From Polaromonas sp. (GTDB lineage: Bacteria > Pseudomonadota > Gammaproteobacteria > Burkholderiales > Burkholderiaceae), in NCBI GenBank assembly GCA_013823505.1, contig PNMH01000012.1, forward strand, positions 1-64,000: a stretch of DNA of 64,000 nucleotides, read 5' to 3'. Below, piece by piece: positions 38,152 through 46,356 of the stretch (positions are counted from its first letter, which is position 1; each line of letters opens with the position of its first letter). A program made the position numbers and the translations under genes. A model generated the notes under the pieces. That model saw only the letters and a program-made list of their open reading frames with translations, was not told where the DNA came from and did not search any database.

Positions 38152-39288
38152 TCACAACACCAGCCGCTGCGCATACCCCGTCATTTCCAGGTAGCCGCGG
38201 CCCACGCGCTGGCCGTTGCTGTCGAACAGGTCCGACAGGCCTTCCCAGTACACCGTGCCGGTGCCCTGGCGGCTGTCGAGTTCCTGGGGGTCGATCACGG
38301 CCTTGACCGTGTAGAAATCGGCCGGCGTTCGGATCAGCCATTCCACCGGGTACTTCGCCCGGGTCAGCGGACTGGTCCAGAAGCGCTGTGGCTTGAAGTC
38401 GACCTCGCCTGGGCGGAAGCGGTAGATGTCGGTGGGGCTTTGCGCACTGCCCGCCGCGCGAAATGAACCACCCGCCCAGACCTTGCTGCCGTCAGCACGG
38501 CGCAGCTGAAACGCGGTCACGCTGTGGCCGTCAAACAGGTTCATGCCGATCCAGTCCCAGCCCACCGCCTCCGGATGCAGCAGCGCTTCGCTCCACTCGT
38601 GGTCGAGCCACGCTGTGCCGGTCACTTCAAACCGCTGTTGGCCGATGCCCAGCGTGCCCTGCACCGCCAGGTGGGGATGGGACACGTAGAAGCTCGCCTG
38701 GGATGCGTCGGGGCCTTTGCGTGAAAAGCCTTCGTCGCCCTGCAGCAGCCAGGCCTGTTGCGGCTGTGCGATGAGGTCGATGCTCAGCTGGTCGCCGCCG
38801 ATGCGCGTGGTGTAGTGGCCCTGGGGCTTGCGCTCGATGTGCCAGTCGCGCAGCACCACACGGGTGTCGGTGTCGCTGGCGAACACACCCCGCTCGGTTT
38901 GCACGGGCGCCTCGCCGTTCCAGCGCGCCATGCGCTGGTCGTGCAGGAGCTTGCCGCTTTGCACATCGGTGATGGCGGCGTGGGCGAACAGCAGGTGTTT
39001 CGCGGCCAGACGACTTTGCAGGGTCTGTGTGCCGTCCACGCGGCTGCGGAAAAAGGTCACCTGAAAGCCGAACTCGCGGCCCTGCTGGTCTTTCGCGTGG
39101 CCGGTCAGGTACCACCATTCGGTTCGGGTGTCGTTGTGCGTGCCGTGGTCGCGCGGGAACACGAGCGGGCGCGGTCGCAGCGGGTCGCCCGGGCGGCGTG
39201 CGGTTTGCGCATGGATACCCGGAAATGCGAGGGCGCCCGCCGATGCGATCAAGAGCTGGCGGCGCAGGTCGTTCAATCCAGATTTCAT
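38152..39288 (-). CDS. AttH/CrtC-like lipocalin-fold protein (carotenoid 1,2-hydratase family)
   Basis: Protein of 378 aa with a signal-like N-terminus (RRQLLIASAGALAFPGIHAQ, twin arginine present). Hallmarks of the family are HGTHNDTRTEWWYLTGH, FGFQVTFFRS, and later TGTAWLDHEWSE and GWDWIGMNLFDG. The tandem lipocalin-like domains of AttH/CrtC proteins bind lipophilic ligands; enzymatic hydration is known only for the carotenoid members. The start overlaps the stop of the FtsX-type permease (TGATG), and that pairing favours an AttH-like role in envelope lipid or lipoprotein transport over carotenoid chemistry. Confidence 0.82.
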   Translation of the reverse strand: MKSGLNDLRRQLLIASAGALAFPGIHAQTARRPGDPLRPRPLVFPRDHGTHNDTRTEWWYLTGHAKDQQGREFGFQVTFFRSRVDGTQTLQSRLAAKHLLFAHAAITDVQSGKLLHDQRMARWNGEAPVQTERGVFASDTDTRVVLRDWHIERKPQGHYTTRIGGDQLSIDLIAQPQQAWLLQGDEGFSRKGPDASQASFYVSHPHLAVQGTLGIGQQRFEVTGTAWLDHEWSEALLHPEAVGWDWIGMNLFDGHSVTAFQLRRADGSKVWAGGSFRAAGSAQSPTDIYRFRPGEVDFKPQRFWTSPLTRAKYPVEWLIRTPADFYTVKAVIDPQELDSRQGTGTVYWEGLSDLFDSNGQRVGRGYLEMTGYAQRLVL

Positions 39289-41858
39289 CACCAGTCCTCC
39301 TTCACCGCCCGCACCGCATCGCGGCTGGCCGCCGCCTTCCCAGCCAGCCACGCGGTCAGCGTGCCGGCCACCACCACGGCCGCACACAGCGCCACCAGCC
39401 GCGCCCAGGGCAGCACCAGGTCCATGGTCCAGTGAAAGCTCTGTGGGTTCACCACGTGCACCAGCACCAGGCTCACCGCCAGCCCCAGCGCCAGGCCGGC
39501 GAGCGCGCCCAGCAGCGTCCAGGCTAGGCCTTCGAGCGCCACCACGCCCAGGATCTGCCCCCGCGTCAGACCGAGGTGGGCCAGCAGGCCGAATTCGCGT
39601 TTGCGCGCCAGCACCTGCGCGCTGAAGCTCGCGGCCACGCCAAACAAACCGATGCCGATGGCCACCGCCTGCAGCCACACGGTGACGGCAAAGCTGCGGT
39701 CGAAGATGCGCAGCGACACCGCGCGGATCTGGCCGGACGAAGCGAATTCGATCAAGTCCCGCGCGCCCTGTTGCTCGGCCAGGGCGCTGATGCTGTCGCG
39801 CACCGCGTTCTCATCGGCGCCCGCTTGCAGGTGCAGCGCGAGGTCGTTCACTCGCGCGTCGCCCGTGAGGCGCACGAAGTCGTCGCGGTCCATGGCCACG
39901 CTGCCGTGCTGGCGCGCGTAGTCGCGCCACACGCCCGCCACGAAAAAGCGCACGCCGCGCACGTTCGGCCCGGCAAACGCCTGCGCGAGGTCTGGCAACC
40001 ACCCACCGGGTTGTGCGCCGTAGAGATCCACCATGGCTTCGCTCACGTACACCGGGATGACGCGCTCGCCCTCGGCGGCGGCCGGCGCGGGCAGCGGGTT
40101 GCCCACCAGCGGCAGGCTCAGCGCGGCGCCGGGCACCATGGTCAAGGGACGCGTGAGCAGCACCACGGCTGGGCGCACCGGGTCCATCTGCACCGGCGTG
40201 GCGCGCAGGGTGTCCACGCGCTCCACGCCTGGCACGCGCGCCACCGCCGCCACGAAGTCCGCGGGCAGGTGGGTGGTGTCCAGGCCGTTGCTGCCACTGC
40301 TGCGCACATAGAGCTGTGCGGGCAGCACCGCGTCCAGCCACTGCGTGACCGAATCTCGAAAGCTCGCCACCATCACCGTGAGCGCCACCGACAAGGCCAG
40401 ACTGGCCACCACCCCGCTGGTGGCCACGGCGGCGGTCTCGCGCAGGCGGCGCGCGCGTTCCACCGCCAGCACCGGCAGTGCGCGGCGGGTGATGTGCGGC
40501 GCGATGCGGTCCAGCAGCCAGCCCACCGCCAGCGGCAGTGCCGCGATGCCACCCACCAGCAGCAGACCCACCGACAGGTAGGCCGCGAGTGGAATGCCGG
40601 CCACGGGCGGCGCCCAGGCCAGGGCCGCGGCGAGCAAGACCAATGCGAGCGCCAGCGTGTGGCGGCGCGCGCCGGGCTGCACCGGCGCGCCCAGACCTTT
40701 CAGCGCCAGCGCCGGCGCCATGCGCGCCGTGGCCCGCGCGGGCCACCAGCCCCCCACCACCGAAGCGGCCACACCCAGGCCGCCGTAGACCAGTGCCGCC
40801 CAGGCGCTCCACTGCAGTGGCGGCGCCACGCCCGAGAAATAACCGCCCCCCAGATCACCACCGAGCAGCTTGAGCGCCAGCGCCGCCAGCGCCGTGCCCA
40901 GCGCAATGCCCAACAGACTGCCGAGCAGACCCAGCAAAGCCGATTCGGCCAGCACCAGGCGCAGGCGCTCATGGCCCGAGAGGCCGAGCACGCCGAGCAG
41001 GGCGAACTGCGGCTGGCGACGCGCCACCGAGAGCGACAGCACCGAAAACACGAGGAAGGCGCCGGTGAACAGCGCCACCAGCGCGAGCACGGTGAGGTTG
41101 ACCCGGTAGGCGCGCGAGAGGTTGCTCACGCGCTCGCCCGATTGCTCGGGCCGCTGCGCGATGACCTGATCGGGGAGGTTGAGCGAGGCCAGTACCGCGT
41201 CCCGCTGCGCACCGGGCACCAGCCGCAGGTCGATGCGGCTGAGCTGGCCCGCGCGGTCCATGAGGTCTTGCACGGCGGCCACGTCCATCACCAGCAGCGC
41301 AGCCCCCGGTGCGTTCACCCGGCCGGCCACGCGCACCGTGCGCAGCGCCAGACCGCTTTGCAGTTGCAGCGTGGTGGCGTTGCCCAGTGCCTGCTGTGCG
41401 GCCGCGTTGAGAAACACGGCGTCGGGCGCAAACAGGTCGAAGCGCCGTGCTGCGGTGTCGTTGGGAGCGGCTTGCGGGACCGGCATCAGCGCGGGTGAGA
41501 GGCCTGCCACCACCAATGGGTCCACACCCAGCAGCTTCACCGCCACGCGTTCGCCGCCGGGCAGCACGGCCTGGGTGGCCAGCTCCAGCACCGGGCTGGC
41601 GAGCGCCACCTCGGGGTGGGCGGCCACGCGGTCGAGCAGGGTGTCGGGCAGCTGGCCCTGGCGCGCGCGCAACTCCACGTCGGGCTGGCCGTTGACCGAG
41701 CTCACCGCACTGGAGAACTCCGCGAGCGCCGACGCGTTGATGAGGTGCACCGCAAACGCCAACGCCACACCCAGCATGACCGCCACCACGGCCGAGGCGT
41801 TGCGCCACGGGTGGTGGCGCAACTCTTGCAAGGAGAACGTGGAGAGCAGCGCGCGCAT
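39288..41858 (-). CDS. FtsX/MacB-like ABC transporter permease (AttFG/YbbP type)
   Basis: Large inner-membrane permease of 856 aa. One N-terminal helix (HHPWRNASAVVAVMLGVALAF) is followed by a periplasmic MacB-like domain, and FtsX permease cores lie at about residues 250-400 and 740-850. The first contains LALVALFTGAFLVFSVLSLS; the last is near VWLQAVAIGIGLFGVAASF. Such permeases work with a cytoplasmic ATPase, normally encoded directly upstream, but the upstream gene here is a divergent transglutaminase, so the partner is missing locally. Coupled by TGATG to the AttH-like gene. The start at 41858 has only a weak ribosome site. Confidence 0.87.
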   Translation of the reverse strand: MRALLSTFSLQELRHHPWRNASAVVAVMLGVALAFAVHLINASALAEFSSAVSSVNGQPDVELRARQGQLPDTLLDRVAAHPEVALASPVLELATQAVLPGGERVAVKLLGVDPLVVAGLSPALMPVPQAAPNDTAARRFDLFAPDAVFLNAAAQQALGNATTLQLQSGLALRTVRVAGRVNAPGAALLVMDVAAVQDLMDRAGQLSRIDLRLVPGAQRDAVLASLNLPDQVIAQRPEQSGERVSNLSRAYRVNLTVLALVALFTGAFLVFSVLSLSVARRQPQFALLGVLGLSGHERLRLVLAESALLGLLGSLLGIALGTALAALALKLLGGDLGGGYFSGVAPPLQWSAWAALVYGGLGVAASVVGGWWPARATARMAPALALKGLGAPVQPGARRHTLALALVLLAAALAWAPPVAGIPLAAYLSVGLLLVGGIAALPLAVGWLLDRIAPHITRRALPVLAVERARRLRETAAVATSGVVASLALSVALTVMVASFRDSVTQWLDAVLPAQLYVRSSGSNGLDTTHLPADFVAAVARVPGVERVDTLRATPVQMDPVRPAVVLLTRPLTMVPGAALSLPLVGNPLPAPAAAEGERVIPVYVSEAMVDLYGAQPGGWLPDLAQAFAGPNVRGVRFFVAGVWRDYARQHGSVAMDRDDFVRLTGDARVNDLALHLQAGADENAVRDSISALAEQQGARDLIEFASSGQIRAVSLRIFDRSFAVTVWLQAVAIGIGLFGVAASFSAQVLARKREFGLLAHLGLTRGQILGVVALEGLAWTLLGALAGLALGLAVSLVLVHVVNPQSFHWTMDLVLPWARLVALCAAVVVAGTLTAWLAGKAAASRDAVRAVKEDW

Positions 41859-42040
41859 GGCGTTCGAGCTTACGCCCAAGCCCTTGCCCGGGTTGAACCT
41901 CGGGTCAAGGTGCCTTGGCGCACAGACGGCACCCAGGCGCACGCGTACCATCGATCGATCTTTGCCTCACCGTCGTCCAGCGGCTACGGCCACTGCCACT
42001 GGCCCACAAGGCCGGTTCCTTTTCTTATCACGGTGACCCC

Positions 42041-42922
42041 ATGGTTCGCATCCACCTCGCCATCGACCTGCAATACCAGGTCAACCAGCCCAGCGCTGAC
42101 TTCATCTTCAACGTGCAGGCCGCGCACTCACCGCAGCAGACGGTGGCGTGGGAAGAGCTGCAGGTCAGCCAGCCCGTGCCGCTGGTCTCCTACACCGATG
42201 CCGCCACCCGCACACGCATCCTGCGCCTGACCGCCAGCCCCGGCCCGCTGCAGCTGCGCTACCGCGCCACGCTGGACATCGTTCACCACGTCGCGCAGCC
42301 CGACGGCGTGTTCGAAACGCCCATCAACCAGCTGCCCACCGAGGTGCTGACCTACATCTACCCCAGTCGCTACTGCCAGTCGGACTGCGTGACCGCCATG
42401 GCCAACGAGCTCTTCGGCCAGATGCCGCCGGGCTACCGCCGCGTCGAAGCGATCCAGAACTGGGTGCAGAGCCAGGTGACGTTCGAGTCGAACACCAGCA
42501 ACTCCATGACCTCGGCCATGGACACGCTCAATTCCCACAAGGGTGTGTGCCGCGACTTTGCGCACCTCATGATCACCTTCTGCCGTGCGCTCAACATCCC
42601 TGCGCGCTTCACCACCGCCATCGACTTCGGCGCCGACCCCGCCCTGGGCCCGACCGACTTCCATGCCTATGTGGAGGTGTACCTGGGTCACCGCTGGTAC
42701 CTGTTCGATCCGTCGGGCACCGCCATTCCCATGGGCTTTGTGCGCATCGGGACCGGGCGCGATGCGGCCGACGCGTCGTTCGCCACCATCTTCGGCCCGG
42801 TGACGGCGCAAGCACCGCGCATCGACATCTCGGCCCAGACCCACCCCGGGCACGGCTGGCTCATGCCGGTGCGCCGCCCTGAAGGCCTGTCCACCGACGG
42901 CGGCTGGCAACGGGCCCTCTGA
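42041..42922 (+). CDS. Transglutaminase-like cysteine protease family protein
   Basis: Predicted cytosolic protein of 293 aa. An N-terminal beta-rich part (IHLAIDLQYQVNQPSADFIF, the bacterial transglutaminase-like N-terminal domain) precedes the core, whose catalytic triad is C170 (HKGVCRDFAH), H208 (PTDFHAYVEVYL) and D223 (LFDPSG). No signal peptide is visible. Homologues often sit with a circularly permuted ATP-grasp protein and an alpha-E domain protein; neither is found here. It is divergent from the FtsX-type permease. The biochemical role (protease, amidase or ligase) is undetermined. Confidence 0.87.
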   Translation: MVRIHLAIDLQYQVNQPSADFIFNVQAAHSPQQTVAWEELQVSQPVPLVSYTDAATRTRILRLTASPGPLQLRYRATLDIVHHVAQPDGVFETPINQLPTEVLTYIYPSRYCQSDCVTAMANELFGQMPPGYRRVEAIQNWVQSQVTFESNTSNSMTSAMDTLNSHKGVCRDFAHLMITFCRALNIPARFTTAIDFGADPALGPTDFHAYVEVYLGHRWYLFDPSGTAIPMGFVRIGTGRDAADASFATIFGPVTAQAPRIDISAQTHPGHGWLMPVRRPEGLSTDGGWQRAL

Positions 42923-42940
42923 GGTCTTGAGGCGCTCGGT

Positions 42941-42961
42941 CGGGGTGTGCAACGCACCCCG
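42941..42961 (+). terminator. GC-rich hairpin after the transglutaminase gene (no T-run)
   Basis: CGGGGTGTG-CAA-CGCACCCCG forms a 9-bp stem with one T-G pair, 18 bp after the stop codon. The absence of a T-tract makes intrinsic termination uncertain. Confidence 0.35.
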
Positions 42962-42996
42962 GTCACAAAGCCGAGCAAATTACTCTGCGAACCCAC

Positions 42997-43067
42997 TTCC
43001 CATGCCCGACATTTGCCGGTAGAATTCGCTTCGTTTCAGATAAGAAACACGGGTTTACTAAAGAAAC
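42997..43067 (+). promoter_or_regulatory. Promoter and palindrome upstream of the Rieske/VOC operon
   Basis: TTCCCA (42997-43002), 17 bp, TAGAAT (43020-43025) make a fair sigma70 promoter. Just downstream, GTTTC-AGATAA-GAAAC (43033-43048) is a perfect inverted repeat with a 6-bp spacer that would cover the transcription start. AAGAAAC recurs at 43061-43067, 19 bp after its first copy (43042-43048). An operator for the IclR regulator encoded in the opposing operon is the natural guess, because the palindrome upstream of that operon also has a 6-bp spacer. Confidence 0.4.
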
Positions 43068-43106
43068 GCTAGAGGCAGCAGCGATCAGGCACTTCAAGGA
43101 CAGCAG

Positions 43107-44081
43107 ATGAGCGTGTTGGGCATCGACCAAATCACCTACGGCGCGGCCGACCTGCCGCGTTGCCGGCAATTCTTTCTGGACTGGGGCCTCGCCTTGGTGA
43201 GCGAAGCGCCGCAGGAACTGGTGTTCGAGTCGCTCAACGGCTGCCGCGTGGTGGTCGCCCATTCGGACAAGGCCGGGCTGCCCGCCGGTGTCGAGCCCGA
43301 CCCCACGCTGCGCGAGGTGGTCTGGGGCGTGGACACGCCGGACAGCCTGGCGCGCTACCGCAGCCGCCTGCAGGGCCAGCCCGGCTTCGTCGAGGCCGAC
43401 GGCCGCATCGGCTGCACCGACCCCAACGGCCTGGCGATCCGCCTGCAGCTCACCAAGAAGCGCGCAGTTCAGATCGAGAGCGCACTCACCAACACCTGGA
43501 GCGAACGCAAGCGGGTCAACCAGCGCAGCCCGGCCTACGACCGTGCCACCCCTGTCGAGGTGGGGCACGTGGTCTTCTTCGTCACCGACCTGCAGGCCAC
43601 CGGCGCCTTCTACACCGAGCACCTGGACTTTGTGGTTTCGGACAGCTATCCCCAGCGCGGCCTGTTCTTGCGCTGCACGCCCGAGGGCGGTCACCACGAC
43701 CTGTTTCTGCTGCAGCCGCCCGAGCCGCGCAAGGGCCTGAACCACGTGGCCTTCGCGGTGCGCGACCTGCACGAGGTGGTGGGTGGCGGCATGCACATGT
43801 CGCGCAGCGGCTGGAGCACAGAACTGGGCCCCGGCCGCCACCCGATTTCGTCGGCCATGTTCTGGTACTTCGAGAGTCCGGCCGGCGCGCTGGTGGAGTA
43901 CTACACCGACGAGGACGAGCTCACCGCCGACTGGCAGCCGCGCGAGTTCACGCCCGGCCCGACCGTGTTTGCCGAATGGGCCATCAAGGGCGGCATCGAC
44001 GGCCACACCCGCCGCCAGGTAAACGCAGGCGCACCGAGCGGCAAGTTCATGACCGACAAGGTCAAGCCGCCCACGGAATGA
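43107..44081 (+). CDS. VOC-superfamily protein, probable extradiol ring-cleavage dioxygenase
   Basis: Protein of 324 aa with two tandem VOC (glyoxalase/bleomycin-resistance/dioxygenase) modules. The C-terminal module keeps the 2-His-1-carboxylate iron site of type I extradiol dioxygenases: H154 (VGHVVFFV), H213 (LNHVAFAV) and E264 (ALVEYYTD). The N-terminal module (ITYGAADLPRCRQFF) has lost the metal ligands, as in other members. It could cleave a catechol-like ring produced by the Rieske oxygenase two genes downstream. First gene of the four-gene plus-strand operon; 18 bp separate it from the next gene. Substrate unknown. Confidence 0.82.
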   Translation: MSVLGIDQITYGAADLPRCRQFFLDWGLALVSEAPQELVFESLNGCRVVVAHSDKAGLPAGVEPDPTLREVVWGVDTPDSLARYRSRLQGQPGFVEADGRIGCTDPNGLAIRLQLTKKRAVQIESALTNTWSERKRVNQRSPAYDRATPVEVGHVVFFVTDLQATGAFYTEHLDFVVSDSYPQRGLFLRCTPEGGHHDLFLLQPPEPRKGLNHVAFAVRDLHEVVGGGMHMSRSGWSTELGPGRHPISSAMFWYFESPAGALVEYYTDEDELTADWQPREFTPGPTVFAEWAIKGGIDGHTRRQVNAGAPSGKFMTDKVKPPTE

Positions 44082-44099
44082 CCCTCCAGGAGACCCACC

Positions 44100-44324
44100 A
44101 TGCGAACCCCTGACCTCTACAATGAAACCCACCAGGCGCGCACCGCGCCGCCGACCTCCTTCGAGAGCCTGCTCGGCGACTCGATCGAACGCGCCTATGC
44201 GCAGGGCATCCACGACCTGGAAGGCCTGGTGAAGTACCTCAACGACGCCGGCCCTTCGGGCCCCAACGGGCAGCGCTGGACCGAGGCGTCCTTCCAGCAG
44301 GAAATGGCGCGCCTCGGCGCCTGA
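44100..44324 (+). CDS. 74-aa protein with a recombinase-like helix-turn-helix signature
   Basis: A very small protein whose C-terminal half (GLVKYLNDAG, GPNGQRWTEASFQQEMARLG) resembles the short helix-turn-helix segment at the end of the serine-recombinase 'Recombinase' domain. It has no catalytic domain and is not a recombinase remnant, because reading frame, ribosome site (AGGAGA, 5 nt before ATG) and spacing (18 bp and 27 bp to its neighbours) are intact. Its position between a VOC dioxygenase and a Rieske oxygenase suggests an accessory or regulatory role for that system. Function is unknown. Confidence 0.75.
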   Translation: MRTPDLYNETHQARTAPPTSFESLLGDSIERAYAQGIHDLEGLVKYLNDAGPSGPNGQRWTEASFQQEMARLGA

Positions 44325-44351
44325 AACCCAGATCCCACCAGGAGACATGCC

Positions 44352-45380
44352 ATGGATACCTCGGTTGTGAACGTCCAGCTCGACCCGGTCGATGCGGTGC
44401 TTGAAGTCGGTCTCAAAGACCTCTGGTTCCCGGTCTGCCCATCCGGCTTCGTGAAGGACAGCCCGGTCTCGCTGCGCCGGCTGGGCTACAAGATTGCGCT
44501 CTGGCGCGACCAGTCCGGCCAGGTGCGCGCGCTCGAAGACCACTGCCCGCACCGCGGCGCGCCGCTCTCGTTGGGCGTGAACCTGGGCGACCGCCTGGCC
44601 TGCCCGTACCACGGTGTCGAGGTGCGTTGCGACGGCACCGTCACCCGCGTGCCCGGCAGCCCGGGCTGCAAGCTCGAAGGCTCGCGCCCCGCGCGCATGT
44701 TCCACGCCGCCGAATCCAACGGCGCGATCTTTCTCTACAACGCGGCCAACCCCGCGCTGGACGCGCCGCCGCCGCTGCGCCTGCCCGAGGAACTGACCTC
44801 GCCCGAGTGGTCGTCCTTCCTCTGCTACACCGAATGGGGCGGCGACTACCGCTACGTGGTCGACAACGTGATGGACCCGATGCACGGTGTGTTCCTGCAC
44901 AAGCAGTCCCACACCATGAGCGAGGGCGAGAGCACCGCCGAGTTCCAGATCCGAGACATCCCCAACGGCTTCTGCTTCGAGAAAAAGGGCCAGCGCGGCG
45001 TGAACTTCGACTGGACCGAATGGATGGACCTGGACATCCACGTTATGCGCCTGGAGATCCCGTACCCCAAAACCGGCGGCCCGGGTGGCAACTTCACCAT
45101 CATCGGCAGCTACACGCCCATCAACAACCGCACCTCGGGCGTGTTTCACTGGCGTTGCCGCCGCGTGAGCGGCTGGCAGCGCGACACCTGGCGTTTCCTC
45201 TACAAGAACCGCCTGGAAGAGCGCCACTGGAACGTGCTCGAACAAGACCGTGTGGCGGTGGAGAACATGGAGCCCGACGCCAACAAGCGCGAACACCTCT
45301 ATGCGCACGACATGGGCATTGTTCGCCTGCGCCGCCACCTGAGAAACCTTGCCAAGGCCCAGCTCGACAAGCCTCTGTAA
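44352..45380 (+). CDS. Rieske non-heme iron oxygenase, large subunit (phthalate/vanillate family)
   Basis: Aromatic-ring or O-demethylating oxygenase component (342 aa), single-subunit type. The Rieske 2Fe-2S ligands are C65/H67 (CPHRGAPL) and C84/H87 (CPYHGVEV). The catalytic iron ligands H178 and H183, with bridging D175, lie in DNVMDPMHGVFLH. The length fits VanA-, PobA-like or phthalate-dioxygenase-type enzymes that need only one reductase, and that reductase is encoded next. GGAGA is placed 8 nt before the ATG. Substrate cannot be assigned from sequence. Confidence 0.92.
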   Translation: MDTSVVNVQLDPVDAVLEVGLKDLWFPVCPSGFVKDSPVSLRRLGYKIALWRDQSGQVRALEDHCPHRGAPLSLGVNLGDRLACPYHGVEVRCDGTVTRVPGSPGCKLEGSRPARMFHAAESNGAIFLYNAANPALDAPPPLRLPEELTSPEWSSFLCYTEWGGDYRYVVDNVMDPMHGVFLHKQSHTMSEGESTAEFQIRDIPNGFCFEKKGQRGVNFDWTEWMDLDIHVMRLEIPYPKTGGPGGNFTIIGSYTPINNRTSGVFHWRCRRVSGWQRDTWRFLYKNRLEERHWNVLEQDRVAVENMEPDANKREHLYAHDMGIVRLRRHLRNLAKAQLDKPL

Positions 45381-45390
45381 AAATCGCCGC

Positions 45391-46356
45391 ATGAGCAACG
45401 CCAACACACTGCAGGCCTGGGTCCACACACTGCGCTTCGAGGCCGACGACATCATCAGCGTGGAGCTGCGCCCGGTGCCGGGCGTGGAGTTTCCCGCCTT
45501 CGAAGCCGGCTCCCACGTCGACCTGCACCTGCCCAACGGCATGGTTCGCAGCTATTCGCTGTCCAACAACTGCCAGGAAAGCCACCGCTATGTGGTCGGC
45601 GTGCTGAAAGACCGCGCCAGCCGCGGCGGATCGCGTTGCGTTCACGAGCAACTGCGCGTGGGCATGCGCATCACCGTCAGCGCGCCGCGCAACAACTTCC
45701 CGTTGCATGAAGACGCCACGCATTCCGTGCTGGTGGCCGGCGGCATCGGCGTGACGCCGGTGCTGTGCATGGCACGCCGCCTCAAAGACATCGGCCGCAG
45801 TTTCGAATTCCTCTACTTCGCGCGCTCACGCAAGAGCGCTGCCTTCGTCGACGAGATCGAGGCGCTCGGCGTGCCGGTAACCTGGCACTTCGATGACGAG
45901 AAGGGCGGCCCACCCGACCTCACGGCGCTGCTGGGCCGCCGCGCGCCCGCGGCCAGCGAGCATTTCTACGCCTGCGGCCCAGCCGTCATGCTCGACAACT
46001 TCGAAAAGACCTGCGCCGCGCTCGGCCACGCCAACGCGCACATCGAACGCTTCACCGCGGTCGAAGTGGCGGCCTCGGCCGATGCCAAACAAGCCTTCAC
46101 CGTGGAGCTGCGCCGCAGCGGCAAGACCTTCGAGGTCACGCCCGACACCACCCTGCATGCGCGCCTGATCGAGATCAAGGCCGACGTGCCCTTCAGCTGT
46201 GAAGAAGGCATCTGCGGCTCGTGCGAAACGCGTGTGCTCGAAGGTCAGCCCGACCACCGCGACTCGGTGCTCACCGCTGCCGAGCATGCCGCCAACCAGG
46301 TGATGATGGTCTGCGTCTCGGGCTGCAAGAGCCCGCGGCTGGTGCTAGACCTTTAG
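45391..46356 (+). CDS. Phthalate-dioxygenase-reductase-type FMN/2Fe-2S oxidoreductase
   Basis: Delivers electrons from NADH to the Rieske oxygenase (321 aa). The FMN domain has RSYSLSNN near residue 53, and the NAD domain has AGGIGVTP near 116 and CGPAVM near 195. The C-terminal plant-type ferredoxin domain has ligands C270, C275, C278 and C308 (CEEGICGSC...C). This FMN-NAD-2Fe-2S order defines the PDR/VanB class. It lies 10 bp after the oxygenase. Its TAG stop overlaps the sulfatase stop on the other strand by 4 bp, so the two operons converge with no spacer. Confidence 0.93.
   Translation: MSNANTLQAWVHTLRFEADDIISVELRPVPGVEFPAFEAGSHVDLHLPNGMVRSYSLSNNCQESHRYVVGVLKDRASRGGSRCVHEQLRVGMRITVSAPRNNFPLHEDATHSVLVAGGIGVTPVLCMARRLKDIGRSFEFLYFARSRKSAAFVDEIEALGVPVTWHFDDEKGGPPDLTALLGRRAPAASEHFYACGPAVMLDNFEKTCAALGHANAHIERFTAVEVAASADAKQAFTVELRRSGKTFEVTPDTTLHARLIEIKADVPFSCEEGICGSCETRVLEGQPDHRDSVLTAAEHAANQVMMVCVSGCKSPRLVLDL

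Noticed and set aside
39576..41498. A 640-codon plus-strand frame inside the FtsX-type permease gene
   Set aside because: Low-complexity Arg/Ala/His/Gln composition and full overlap with a well-supported membrane protein gene.
44100..44324. The HTH-like small gene as a remnant of a transposon resolvase or integrase
   Set aside because: It has its own ribosome site and intact frame, fits the operon spacing, and has no inverted repeats or other mobile-element parts around it.
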